This document shows positions 49,341 to 62,021 of a stretch of DNA of 64,000 bases, piece by piece; within the stretch, counting starts at the first letter, position 1; each line of letters begins with the position of its first letter. The notes under the pieces were generated by a model that saw nothing but the letters and a program-made list of their open reading frames with translations, was not told where the DNA came from and ran no database searches. Origin of the DNA: Bryopsis sp. KO-2023 (lineage: Eukaryota > Chlorophyta > Ulvophyceae > Bryopsidales > Bryopsidaceae); NCBI GenBank assembly GCA_030272585.1, contig BSYQ01000003.1, forward strand, positions 2,480,001 to 2,544,000, given 5' to 3'. The position numbers and the translations under genes are program-made.

Positions 49341-52300
49341 AAAAGAAAGAAAAAAAAAAACTGTGGAAAAAAAAGACAGACAGAGAGAGAGAAGGAAAGA
49401 ACATGAATTAGAAACAATTAAAGGAAAGAAAAAAGTGAAGGGAAGGAAATGGAGGATGGCAGAGATAACAGGAAGCGGAAGGAGAATATATATATATATA
49501 TTTATATTTATATATATATATATATACGAAAAAAGAAAAAACGGAGGGGGCTTGGGGAAGAAAAGGAAGGAGGGAACAAACAAACATTACAACAAAAAAA
49601 AAACTAGAAAGGTAAAGAAAAAAATAGTTTAGGTCTCAAAACAAAAGAAATTTTAAAGAAGGCAAGACAGAAGAAGGAAACACAAAACTTGGTAGTGGTT
49701 AGGTTCTGAAAGGCAAAAGAATGGGGTGGTTTTTTTAAACAAACAAAAAAGAAGGGGAGGTTGGGAGGGGGGGGAAGGAAAGGAAAGGGATATACATATG
49801 CATTTTTTTTGGGAATTGGAGGATCGGGGCTGCGACAAAAAAGCGAAAAACAAAAATTTCAATTATGGAACTACTTTTAAAACTCACGGAAAAAGCAAAA
49901 AAGATATATGTCTATATACATATATATATATATATGTACGAAACAGCAGGGGGAGCGTTACATGCACCCTGTTCATTGTTAGTCAACACTGACTAGTGTG
50001 TGTGGGCAAGGTTGCAAGAAAAAAAATCAACAGAGAAATTTTAACGTACTGATCGACAAAATAAAATCGGCGAATTAGAGGAACTATCGAAAAAGGCATT
50101 TTGATTTTTGGCAGCTCTTTACGTTTCGATTGTCAGAAATTAGTCGGAAAAGGGAAAAGAAAAAAAGATATGAGGGGGGGGGAGGATTTGGTGGTTGAGG
50201 GAGCAGCGATGATGAGAAGTAGAATTCGGGGATCGAGGTTTTTTTTTAAGGCAACAAAAAAAAAGAGCAAAAAAAGAAAGAAAATTGTATGTTTCTTTTC
50301 TTTTTTTTCTTTTAGTTTTAGGATGGGTCTGGTCTGATCTGAGAAGCAACACTTGTTGGCATTTTATTTTTTTTTGGATTTTTAGGATATGGGTCCGGTG
50401 GACGGGGAAAAAAGAAAAGAAAGAAAGAAGAAGCGACCTGTATGAATTGTGGTTTTACATTTCCATCTGCATTTTTCTCTTTTTTTTTTTTGGATGAGGT
50501 TTCATATATATATTGCTGAAAGATGCAAATTAGATGGTGCATGTCAGACCCCATCGTTATGTGCACCAGTCACGGTCTAGGAGGGAGTTGTTGTTGGATG
50601 GTTCATCTTATGTAATTTCATAAGGGAATTTTTAAAAAAGGGTTAATCAAATAAACGAGTGGCTGTGGGGTTTCGTGGTGGGTAGCAGATTAGATGGAGA
50701 GGGTGGGGAAGGGAGAAAAAAAACTTGAACAAAAAAAAAACAACGGAAGGCCTTGAAAGATGGTGTTCTGTTCAGATTTTGAATCGTTGGGTGGAAGGAG
50801 GAGGGGATGACAGACTGGGGGTGAGGGGGGTTAAATGAGTAGATGAGATGGAGTGCAGGGGGGGAAAAAAATCGATTTGGCACGTTTTTGCCTTTTGGGT
50901 GGGTTTTTTTGTTGCTGTTGTGAAAGAGGGGGTGATGCTTGACCAAGAAGAAAAAAAAGAAAGAAAAAATCGAAGAAGAGAAAGAAAAAAAAAACAGTAG
51001 CTTGGTGGTGGTTTTTTTGGGGGGCTTTTTTCTTTATCGGAGGGGAAAAACGGGAGGAGTGCCCCAAATGATTTGGAAAAACAAAATTAAGGCAAGAAGA
51101 AATACCCTGAAAAGAATATGGATGGCTAGCCAATCTGAGTTTTTTTTATCTTTTCGTTTTCTTAACTCGAGGGAAGAAAAAAAAAACAGACACTTTTCTT
51201 TTCTTTTTTCTTTTCTTTTTTTAATTGGTTCGTGCAAGAACTTGTAGAAGGCAAAAAATAGAAGATGAACGGGACAAGAAAAATTAAAAAAGGGGAAACA
51301 AAAAAAGATAAGAAAGAGCGAGACCGAATCTTTTTTTTCTTTTTTTTCTTTTTGGTGTAAAATTTCCAGATGAGGATTTTGGAAGGGAAGAGCGTGTTGG
51401 GCATCCAAACCCTCATAAGAAAGGAGAAAAAAAAAAGACAGAAAGAAAGAAAATTAAAAAAAAAAAAAAACACGAAGAAATGGCTTCGAGGATAACAGTA
51501 TTGACACCTCCCTTTGCTTTGGGTATCCATCCTGGAGAACGGATTAAAAAACTTTTTTTTCGTCGATTTTCGGACGAAGAATAATGGGTTGGCTGCCTGT
51601 ATTGATCTACAGTCAAGACATAGTGGGTTGATGTGGAAACTCAAGGAATCGGTTAAAAAAAAGCAAAAAAAAGCGAAAAAAAAAAACAAAAACCACAATA
51701 AGATATCATTATCATCATCTTATTACCGTTTGGCAGAGGGAGGGGAAGGGACAAAAAAAAAAGAAAAAAAACAATAAGTCATCTTATTAAAAATATGCTA
51801 TTATCATCGCTGCTGTGCCTTGCAATTGGGAAAGTCGGTTTTAGCTTTGATGCTCCGAAAATCGATTTACACACGTTGGCCCTTTTTTTTCTATTTTTCG
51901 GTTGTCTTTTTTTTCTTTTTTTTCTTTTTTTTTTTGGGGGGGGGTATGGTTTGGTTATCTATGTTTAGGTCTTTTTTTAAGTGAAAAAGAGGAGATAGGC
52001 ATATATGTCCAGTAGTTTATGGTCGGGCAAGGGGGGAGTGTTTTGGTCGGGTCTGGCGAAAAGCCTGAACAAGTTTTTTTAAAACCTTCTGACGTTGTTG
52101 TTACTTTATTTCGTTTCAGAAGAAAAAGTTTTATTTGCTTTTTTTTTAATGCTCCTAGGGAGTGATATTGGAGGAGGGGGGGGGGGGGGGGGGGGGGAGA
52201 GAGCAGGGGGTATCCTTTTTCTAAAGGATGAAAGTGTGGGAGGGGGGTTTGGGGTTTGGGGTTTGGGGTTTGGGGTTTGGGGTTTTGGGGGGTCAAGGGG

Positions 52301-52555
52301 GGAAGTGGATGGTCGTATCCTTTGATGTTCGTTGTTCTTATTTTCCAGTCTGACTTTCGTTTTGAGGGGTGGCCAATTTCAGAATGTCGATTTTGTGGAT
52401 TCTCTCCTTGGCTGCTGTGACAGGATAGTTAAGAATGGGATTACTCAGTGTAACAAATGATGTCTTTTCAATATTAACAACACAAAGTTCCGGTCAAAAA
52501 TCTTCAGAATTCTCATGCTGTTTGTGTGAACGGAATCTATCCTATTGCAATATCC

Positions 52556-52587
<32 letters not shown>

Positions 52588-53600
52588 GCAAACAGAATCT
52601 GAAGGGTGGAATTGCAAAGAAGTCGTATCTTGTTGTATGAACCTTCTGGGACTATACCATCATTTTTTCAACTTGAGCTATTTTTTTGAATCAACCCTTG
52701 GTTAATCCAGAGGCCAAAACCAACGCAGGAATGATGCATTTCATGAAATGAACAAAAACAAATTCTGGAAGATATGAAAAAAGAATAATGTGGAAAGGAG
52801 TAACTCCGTTGGGTGGTTGGTGGCAGTTTGTACAGTCAGGTTTCAACCTAGAGGTGGTGGTATTCGAAGGGACTTTGGTTGAAACAGGGGTCGTGCTTTT
52901 TCACTGTAAAAACGCGAATTCAACAATGATTCATTGGAGGAGGAGAAGCATGATTGAGTGAAACAGATTATGAGTCCGAAGGATTCCTGTATCCGAGCAA
53001 AATTGTAAAGACTGACTCAGAATTTATCAGCACAAGTTGCCATGGTGCTTTGAATGTCGAGAAGAACGGGAGAAAATAAAAATAAAAATTAATCCAGTGC
53101 AAAAAGCTTGGTTGCTTCATTAAACCATACATATCCTGAAAATGAAAGATTGCAGTATGCAATGGAGAGCTCCCCCCCCAATCACTAACCCTGGACGAAA
53201 TGAAATCAACTTTCCAGAGAGCTCTAATGCAAATGTGAAATGCTATCGTGATCTAGACAGCGTAATTATCATGGCTGCAGCCCCACCGAAACCTAAATAA
53301 CTCCAAACACTCGATCCAAAAATATCTTCTACCTGCAACACAGAACACAAGAAAAACACAATTTTCATATATACATATAGATATAAATAATAATAAAATA
53401 AAATAGTTTTCTTAAAATAAATCTCAAATCTATCCCTTCCTAAATCTCACCTCTACCTTAAACTCTCCTTCAATATATAAGTCAATAAGTCAGAAAGTAA
53501 AAAACTCCTCACAGCACCCCCACAGTACACTGGCATGATCTGTACGTAATGGATGAGCATTCGAAGCCAGATAGGTAGGTGGGTGCCTAACTAAGAAAAT
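49341..53600. other. Low-complexity gene desert of about 4.2 kb
   Basis: Dominated by poly-A/poly-G purine tracts, (TA)n arrays (49490-49526, 49916-49935), long homopolymer junctions and a TTTGGGG array (separate entry). Many long frames are translations of poly-Lys/Phe sequence and are not genes. I see no splice-site patterns, domains or RNA genes here. Confidence 0.6.
52242..52292. repeat. TTTGGGG tandem array
   Basis: Six consecutive copies of TTTGGGG or a one-base variant on the plus strand. The unit is similar to telomere repeats (for example TTTAGGG) but is not identical to a common one. It lies inside G-rich low-complexity DNA, so slippage is an alternative explanation. Confidence 0.7.
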
Positions 53601-56600
53601 GCTCTAGCTCTCTTTTAAAAAAAAAAAAAACACTGACCAGAGGCGCTGTGAGTTTGCAGCTTTCGTTAGGGCAGCCAAGCGTTGCTCGGCTGCCGCGGCT
53701 AAAAGTTCTCTTCTTCGCAAGGCCTCCTCAGGATTCGGACTGGTGGATGGTGCACCACCTACCTTCTTCTTGGCAGATGCACCCCCTTTCTTGGATTTCC
53801 TTGCACCGCTGAGCCTGCGTTTTGTCAATGCCAGCTTTCAAGTTGATTTTTGCTTCTTTTTTTTTGAGTTTTTTACTCGACTGTAAAACTATGATGTTCC
53901 CATCTGAGAGGTTTCGTCTCGGTGTTTTTTTTCGTTCAGTCTTGTTCTGGGATTTACCAAAACCTTGCAGCAAATTCCACATTTTCCATATTTTAATCTC
54001 TTTTTTTTTTCCTTTTTTTTTTTGGGGGGGGGGGGGGGTTCAATAATTTTTTCCAAACTGAATTTCATCAATAAACTCTCAAAAAAAAAACTGGAATTCA
54101 CTATTTCCCTAAAGTCTGTTCTTGTATTTATTTTCAAAAAAATATATATATATATACAGTAGAAGTCGCTTTAATAACCATCGGATAATTAACCCCGCCG
54201 CTTTCTTAGCCCAAATTGCCAGGAACGGAATTTTCAGGGGGTGGGAACCATCGTTTAATCAGCCCGGCCGTCGGCTAATTAACCACGCCACTCGCGAATT
54301 TCATACGCGAATGGTCGAACGAAGAACGCGCAGTGCAATGGGAATTCGAAAACAGTCGAACAAAATGAACTGAATGCATAGAGAATATGAAACGGATGAA
54401 AAAATGAACGCACTGCAATATGAATATGTAACTGTCGAACTTCTGTATCTGTTTCTGGACGTCATAACGTGCGACTCGTGCTCGACAAGACCTTTCCGTC
54501 ACCGAGAACGACCCAAGACGGGATCATGGAGTTCCTTCGACGGCGTTTCAACCGCCAGACCACTATTAACGAGTTCTTTAGAGTTTGATTCGAATGCGTG
54601 CGCGTCTGGGAGAGGGGAACTGTCGGACATCGCATTGTTAACCAATCGCTTAATTAGCCCGAAAACGCGTGGCCCGAATGTGGTTAACAAAGCGACTTCT
54701 ACTGTATATAGATATAAATTGTTTCTTTTATGCTTGAACCGACCTGGCAGCTTCTTCGGCAGCTTCTGCTACAGCCCTTGCTATTTCATCATCGGAATCA
54801 GGTTTTCCTTCCTCCCCTTCAGCAGGGCCCTCTGCAGATGCAGCAGCTTTCTGTTCCCTTTTGCGGGCTCGAGCCCTGGCCTTTTTGCTCGACTGTCAAA
54901 ATTAATCAAAAACATTCTCAGCATGTAAATTAACAAGGAAAAAAAAAGATTCATCCAGAACCCCTCTGGACAAAAATCCCTTCAACATGTTCAGTACTCA
55001 AAAATACGATTTCAAAAAAATCACGCCCCTCAAAACACAAAGCAATTCCCATCTTGACACGACCCGATTGCCCCATTCGATGCGTGCATGGATGCAGCAA
55101 GACTTACTTTTTTTCCATGCTGCTCCGCTGCCATTTCTTCAGTGAGGGGGCTGGGCACCCCCGCGATTTTGTAATCCCATTTATCGGGCTGCTGAGCCAT
55201 GAATCGTCGAAACACGTTTCGAGTTGCTTTGGTGGGCGCCACTTGATAAGGGGTCTTCCTCCGACCATCGAGAGATTCTGGACTCTGCCCCGCTTGCAAC
55301 AAATCCCAAACTCTGTTGGAATCCCCTGCACGCGATGCTGCATGAAGCTCCGACTCCTGCATTCCAACCATTGAGGTTCAGACCATCATGAGGTAAGGTT
55401 TGCTGAACAGAGGGAAAAAAAATAAACAATGTGGAATGTTTTTTTTTCTTTTTCTTTTTTTAATGTTAAAAATCAGGCATCTGAAAAAGTGTCTTTTGTG
55501 GTGGTTGGAAGGCTTGGAATGGTTTTCGAGCACCGCGACTAGAAGGCGGGGATGCAAATCAAACGCCATCTTTTCTGCTTTTCCTAACTACTTTCAAGCA
55601 AACCAGAACGGTACATTCTTTTTCCAGCCACCTCTTCTTGATGCTCCACCCCTTCATTCAGCGAAACGGCATCGGATTTGTCAGACTCAGGAACAGACTC
55701 TTTTGGCTTTACGGAAGCTTCCGAATCCTCTTCGATTTCACTCCCTCGCCCTTCCACTGGCTGCAAAGATCCACCCTGTTGTGGTGAGGGAGCTTTTTCT
55801 TGTTGTGGATCTGGTTTGGTGGGGGAGGGCGGTTGTATTGTGAAAGCTGAGGTGACGATGCCTGCAACCCTCTTGGCTTCAGAAAAGGTGGGTCGGCGTG
55901 TTATGAAAGGGATTCTCCTTAAACGCTCGTCATGCGAATCGAACGGAGGGTGCTTGCCTCCAAAGAGGGCATTTCTGTTTAAATGAATGATTCACAAAGA
56001 AACCATACGGTTAGAAACGAAAGGAGAAGTGTATGTGTATATACATGAATGAATGAATGAGTGCTTAATTTCATTGATTTCATATGTTCAATTGAAAATT
56101 GTTTACACAAGGCCAAAAGGCCGAGTAATTTCATACGTATTTTATGGTTAGTTTTAAATATATAAAATTTTATTTTTTTTATTTTATTTTTTTATTTTTT
56201 TGGGGGGGGTCTGGCTACTGAAGCATGATAAGATAACTCGTTGCGATTAATGGGGTAGGAAAAAAGAGAGGCTCCAAATTGAAATTTTTGCTTGCTGATA
56301 CCAACCTATCTGCAGAAGCTGCTTGATAAAAAACCATGTCGACGGATTCGAACTCCGATTTCCAAGAATTCAGTGTGTCTTGAATATCTCTTTCGAGGGC
56401 AGCCTAAAAACACGACCAAAAACATACTTTACAAAAGACGGCTTCTGTAATAAAAATGCAACAAAATCTGTTTCTCAAACATATATGCTCATAATTCTGG
56501 ATGCTAGGACCGCTTCCCAAGAATTTTTTCCCGCTCCGATCAAATTTTCGAGTCAGAAATTTCAGGAATTGGTCAAATTGCAACCCCCTTGAATTGATGT

Positions 56601-58266
56601 GATTCACAATTAATTATGGAAAAAATGTACCTCATTGTATCGCCTGAGTCTAGCACCTGCTGATTTCGCATATTTCCCACTGGCATCTTTTGTGGATTGT
56701 CTGCCCCCAGCTTTCGCTCTGCGAAAACAGGACATGCATCGACTTGCTGATTTCTGATTTATTTTCCGCATAAAGTTTGTTTAAATTGGGAAATGGCAGG
56801 TAAAAAAAAACCAACCCCAAAAAAACACATCAGAAGTTGCAGGATCATATCCTCGAAAAAGTAAAAAAACACTTCATTAAATTAATAAAATTAAATTAAA
56901 AATGAGATGAAAGGTTGAAAGGAAACATATCTACCTCACAACATAACGATGGAGAGTCTTGTGGTTTTTGACTGTGAAAGGGGGCTGACCCCGTCTCACC
57001 GGCGCCCGTTCAAAAACCGCAGCAGCGAAATGACCCCCTTTGGACAATATCACAGCCCATTTCGAAAAAGACGAGGCTTTCATCAGCCCAGACAATAAGT
57101 CAGTCGGGGAAGCTGCCGTCCCGAGAGCATCAGGGACCAAGAAACACCGCCAGACGTTGAAATGCAAATCTGGAGGAGAAAAGCATTGAACGATTTTATC
57201 AAACCTAACCATGCCTAGCGAGTCCAAAAATGAAAAAAGTAGGAAAAAAATGTCGGAAACTGTACCAGTTTCGATAGAATCTATTCATAGACTTTTTTTC
57301 TCCCCAGGGAAAACCACATCATTCTTTTGTCGATCCAAAACCCCACCAACCGAAATAGAAAATGAAAAATAAAGCCCCCCAAAGAACCCCCCAAACATAT
57401 ATGCATCAATTTGGAAACGACTCATTCTGAGGAAAATATGTGTGTAGATATGAGAAAGAAACATTGCCTGCCTTTGGATGTAAATGGCACTTGCGGCCCA
57501 GCAGTTGGCATTTCGACTGGAAGATCAGTTTCGACATCACTGGAGTCTGACCCAGAGATACTGGAAACCTACAGCACCACAAAAAACTATCAGGCCCCAC
57601 CCCCACCCCACCATTGGCTATTTCATTCACAGAAGTTCGACAGCAACTGGGAGGCATGCACATTCATAAAACTCACCCCCCCCCCCCTCGATGGATGGTT
57701 CTAGAAATTCAAATTCCACTACCACAACACTATGTTCTTTTCACTCAATTATTTTTTTACTAAATTGGGCAGAGAGGATCCGACACTGTTTGCACAGTGA
57801 AAACTGCAAGCCAAAAATAAGCAGATGTCAGCTGACCTCAGCATCTTGTTCGACGAGCGTCTCAAATTCTGCTTCGCCGATTGGAGGTCTACCCTTCAGC
57901 TTCCTTCTCAGATTGTGCCTGTGCCAGTCTGACTTGAAATGCGGCTTCCAATCATCCCCCGATTCAAAATCGGATGGACCAAGCCCACAACCATTGCATG
58001 TCAGACTCGCTTCCTTTCCAGTTGCACTGCTATCCACCGGCCTTTCCCCACACCCAAAAATGGAAAAAAGAAACCAGAAATAATATCAGTACTCGCCTGA
58101 AAGTGAACACCCAGACACTTTTTGTCCCAGTCGGACCAGACAGTATTGAATACCGGTTTTCGGTGGCTGCTGCTTGCTGCTCTTGATTGGGCTGAGGGGC
58201 GTTCGAGAGTTGCGCTGCCTGGATGAAATCGCTGTCAAAAGAAAGAAGGGATGTGGAAGAAGCCAT
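53600..58266 (-). CDS. ANKZF1: Vms1/ANKZF1 peptidyl-tRNA hydrolase of ribosome quality control
   Basis: Releases stalled nascent chains from 60S ribosomes by cleaving the peptidyl-tRNA. Clear exons on the minus strand: 58266-58097, 58041-57837, 57567 to about 57472, 57169-56935, 56718-56631, ~56404-56305, ~55980-55770, 55366 to about 55110, ~54890-54740, 53829-53640. Domains in order: a C2H2-type finger (CNGCG...H..SDWHRH), an acidic VSSISGSDSSD linker, the VLRF1 domain (FSKWAVILSKGGHFAAAVFE, HKTLHRYVVR, then RAKAGGRQST with the GxxQ loop, SAGARLRRYNE), RLRRIPF.TRRPTFSEAKRV, ankyrin repeats (ELHAASRAGD..., KATRNVFRRFM), and an Ala/Arg-rich coil that matches a p97-binding VIM. Intron 1 uses a GC donor. 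The stop and last exon(s) near 53600 are not resolved. A pogo-like element sits in an intron. Confidence 0.92.
54157..54704. mobile_element. Pogo/Tigger-like MITE in a Vms1 intron
   Basis: 548-bp element with inverted ends CAGTAGAAGTCGCTTTAATA and AACAAAGCGACTTCTACTG, flanked by TA on both sides (54155-54156 and 54705-54706). The CAGTA.AA start and TA target are typical of pogo/Tigger elements. Internal TTAATTA.CCCG motifs occur repeatedly near both ends. There is no transposase frame. The left flank is an (AT)n tract, a common landing site for TA-targeting elements. Confidence 0.85.
56094..56136 (-). repeat. Dispersed short repeat family, copy D (fragment)
   Basis: On the minus strand, ACTCGGCCTTTTGGCCTTGT followed by GTAAACAATTTTCAATTG matches the 3' part of copies A-C. 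It appears 5'-truncated and lies in a Vms1 intron. Confidence 0.5.
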
Positions 58267-58877
58267 CGTCCCGTATCGACAACGAATGAGAAACGTGCCG
58301 AATCGCTGGGCTGGGTGGATTTTGTGGAATCGCAGCCTGGTAGCGATGATGAAGCTACTCTGTAGGTGCAACGTACGGCAAATCAGTCCTGAACATGAAT
58401 GCCAAATTGGGAGGAAGACATTCGGAAGATTCAGTGCCTTTTTTTTCGATTTTGCTGGCCCAAATCTGGCCTGGTGCTGGAGGTGGTGTGGTGTGTTTGA
58501 GGAAAACACAAAACCTTCCTGAGATTAATTTGCCATGTGTTGTACCCACAAAGTTGGTATCGTGATTGTACGACTGGGGCAAGGATAAAGCTACAAACAT
58601 TGTTCGTTATTCGCCTTTTTGAAGGTCACTGTTGTAAGAGTTTCAACGAAACAACACATGGGCTTGGATTTCCAAAAAATCTAAGAGGAGATCAAGGAAA
58701 AAACAGGAAAAGTATTTCCACAGGGCATGGCATATGTCGATGTCGACCCCATGCAAAACGTTACATTAGTAATATCCCCTCTGCCCACCTAAAGTTACAA
58801 ATCGACTAACGACCTTTTTCGATTGAAACGGCCTCAGCATGATACCACCACTTCATTCTATTCATCTAGGCTGCTCT

Positions 58878-61800
58878 TCACTGGGGTTGGGCGAGACTTG
58901 AGCTCCCATCCCTTGCATTTTCAATTTCTATCGGCTGGTCGCAGTCCATCCCTGATGATGTTGCATTTCCGCTTGCGGCCGTGTTTTTGCTGCGTCTTGC
59001 CGGCAAATGCTGCCTTTGGAACTGCCCCTCTTTCATAGCCACAGGTATTTTCGGCATGATCATGCTGCCCCCACGCTTGACACCAAATTTCGGTGCCAGC
59101 GGCATTCGAGCGTCTGTGGTTCTGGTTATCCAAAGCAAAACAAGCATTTTTGGCACAAGATATGGTGAATTTCATCTTTCTTTCTTTAACTTTTATGTTG
59201 TTGCTTTTTTCTGGAATCCTACACCCATTTTGAATGTGTTTTTGTTCCATCAAACCTATTATTTGACGTTCAGCTGTCAATTCCCATAATCTACTGGCAA
59301 GCCGTTTGTCCTTCCTTTGTGGAAAAATAAATTAGTAAAAAATTTAAAGACATGTAAATATGCTGGTTGGAATTGCCGAGCCCAAGAGTATCATTTCCCC
59401 CTTGAGAAATATTGCAATTCATTGCAATTAAGAATTAATTCAGGTTGAGAATGAATGAATGACGGGCCCTTCTGTTTTTCTTTCCAATACCTGAGTCGGG
59501 AGAGCGCCACCGTCACATTGTCGACGTCCATTTGATTTGATCCATCGATGGCATTCCCATTACGTTTGCTTGAAGAACCGCCCACTCCTCCTGTTTCATC
59601 CATGACTTCTGGATCCATACCACTGTCTGACAGAAGCACATTCCACCAATTGCATTAATAATAGCATTCAACAGCACAAGTTTGCAACAAAATACTAAAA
59701 ATTACTCATGTCTGTCAACGCACTTATGACAGTTGTGTGGAAAAATTGATGTTATATATATGTTTGAAATGACTAGGGAAATTCTATTCACAAGAAAAAC
59801 CCTTCAAGGCAGTTGCATTGATTGGTGCACTTTATCCACAAGTCAGTGCACTATATTATCAAATACCTGAAAAAATACTAAAAATCAATACATCTCCTTG
59901 TTATGAGTCATAACAAGGAATGAAAAAGACAATTTCCAACAAGGAGGAATGAGAGGCAACCTCACCCCCAGTCGGCCTGACCTTTTTTGGTCTTTCCTCT
60001 TGATGCCACCTCATCGGGTAAAATCTGAGGCTTTTTTCCTTTGTTTCTGTTTTTCTTCTTGCGTCGATCCTTTCGTGGTTTGGCATCAAGAAGCATACGC
60101 GAACGCTTCGAGGGACGGTGCAAATTCTCGTAATTGTGCCTAGACAATTTAAGAAAAACAAAAACCATAAGATATACTGGCCATATATTATATGTTGATG
60201 GTGATCGGAGGGACACTGAATGCATGACAGACAAATCAGCACGCAAGCAGATATCAACAATTTTTTTGCCACACACACACACACACACAAAAGCAAAATC
60301 AACAAAGCAGAAATGAGCTACAGGGTATAGAAAATACTAAAAGGGAAGGGATTTAAAAAAAAAAAATGGACTGGGCATGTGTTTCCTTTTCAAACCTCCG
60401 TTTCAGCATGTGGTTAAGAAGAAGAAGAAGAAGAGGTGAAATTGACACTGTGTGAAGAAGAGCTCATCAAGATTCCCTTGCCATCTCACACCCTTGTGGA
60501 AACCGGTGATGGTGAAACAGATGGGTTTCTCTGTGTTTGCGGGAGGTGAATTTCTCCTTGCAACTTTCCACCAGGCACTCGAACTGGAGACACCAATCGT
60601 ACAAATAAAATACATATCATCCACAAAGACAACAGTTTCTTGCATGCTTGAGAAGAATACTGGACAAGGAAAATCAACCCCGATTTAATCCTGCATTGAA
60701 GCCGTTTTCTGGCCAGGCAGAAGATTAGTAATCTCTATGCTTCAGATGATCGTTATTTTTTTATTTTTTTTCCACGTTGTTATTTGATTGGATAAGCTAA
60801 GGCAGGAAACTCCTTGCAGAATCAGCGACTTTTTTTTTTGAACAAGGCAAACCCATGTTTTTGGCACCTTACCAGCCTGTGGGAATTCAACATGAAAACA
60901 GAAGGGAGATTTTGATCTTGAAAAAAGCAGGGTCGAGTCCAAACACAACCAAGGGACAAATTCTGTGTTTGTGTGTGTGTTTTTTAAATCTTCCTGGAAA
61001 TGCTGAGAGGAACTTACCACTGGCATATTTCTTGCTGCCTGGGCTGCGAAGAAACTGTCATGAGACTCAGCCAGATGCAGGGTTAAAAGGTGCTCCGTCG
61101 GGAAGACTTGCTTGCATACGCTGCAGAACGGCCTGATCCCAGAAATGACAGGGAAAGAAAAATAAAAAAAAACATTATTAGAAGAAATCCACTCACGCAA
61201 TCGTCTGACTGACAATTCAATGTCTCAGCACATGTTTGCATCTTCAAAAACTTTCCAAAAATAGCGGACCTCAATGAAAAATGCACGGGTATGTCGAGTT
61301 GCCCGACGGCCTCCTTTACCAATTCATCGATGTGCCCAGGGCCAATCTGCACAACAGAAAACAAGGATTTTACCCCAAACTCCCAACATTCACCTAACCA
61401 CCGACGATTTATCTACAGCACAGGATTTAAAATTCTGTGAGTCATGTGCAAGAAAAAGTTTCCTGAGCAAGATCGAGAAGTTTCAGTCCCCCCTCGAATT
61501 CCAAATTGCATTTTAACCGATTCAGGATTTCAGCACCAGTCAGGGGTCTGAACCAGACTTCAATTCAATTCAAATCAATTCAAAATTCTATAAATCCATG
61601 AATTGAATTGAATTCAGAGTTCCATGGATTCATAGCCACACACTATGATTCCTTTCTTGACAGGATGCCGGCAGCCAAGTATCTAATTTCTTGTAGAAAA
61701 TGACAAGCATTTTTTTTTATGCATTGAAGAATAGTCCCCACAGAACAGGTTGCTTTTTACCCTGTTGGCTTGTATTTCACGATGAACTTCACCTAAACAG

Positions 61801-62021
61801 ATAAAAAAAAAGGCAATGGGAATCAAGAAAATAGGAAAAGAAAGAAAAACTGCGTGCGCTGTCGTAAACATCAAAACGTTGCTTGCAACCGCTGTCCCCT
61901 CACCTTCTTTAAAGAAAGGATGCTCGATGCCGAAAAACCTTCGAACGCGTTCAAACTGAGGAAAGTCATCTTTCGCCACGCTCGTTTCCGAGTTCATCGT
62001 TTCATCTCGATCTCCCTCCAT
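58878..62021 (-). CDS. ZNF511: ZNF511-like C2H2 zinc-finger protein
   Basis: Eight exons on the minus strand: 62021-61904, 61792-61761, 61346-61270, 61132-61018, 60583-60492, 60139-59966, 59622-59491 and 59121-58878; sum 984 nt, 327 residues (animal ZNF511 is shorter, about 250). Seen: DIPVHFSLRPFCSVCKQVFP, then LLTLHLAESHDSFF (the first full finger, with the HDS...Q signature of this family), and a second finger FECLVESCKEKF...HRETHLFHHHRFP. A Lys/Arg-rich stretch follows (RKDRRKKKNRNKGKK) and could be nuclear-targeting. The tail is Gly/Ser-rich and ends with FGVKRGGSMIMPK, echoing the FG..RG end of ZNF511. Function in relatives is poorly known. It is divergent from CFAP54, with 248 bp between starts. 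The acceptor TCAGACAG of exon 7 was chosen because it keeps the frame. Confidence 0.9.

Noticed and set aside
49228-51777. Several frames rich in Lys, Phe or Ser
   Set aside because: They are translations of poly-A/T and poly-G low-complexity DNA with no domains or splice signals.
54374-54928. 184-codon plus-strand frame overlapping the pogo-like element
   Set aside because: No transposase motifs; it crosses the right inverted repeat into a Vms1 exon on the other strand.
61558-61617. Inverted AATTGAATTGAA / TTCAATTCAATT segments
   Set aside because: Simple AT-rich repeats in a ZNF511 intron; no flanking duplication or family relation.
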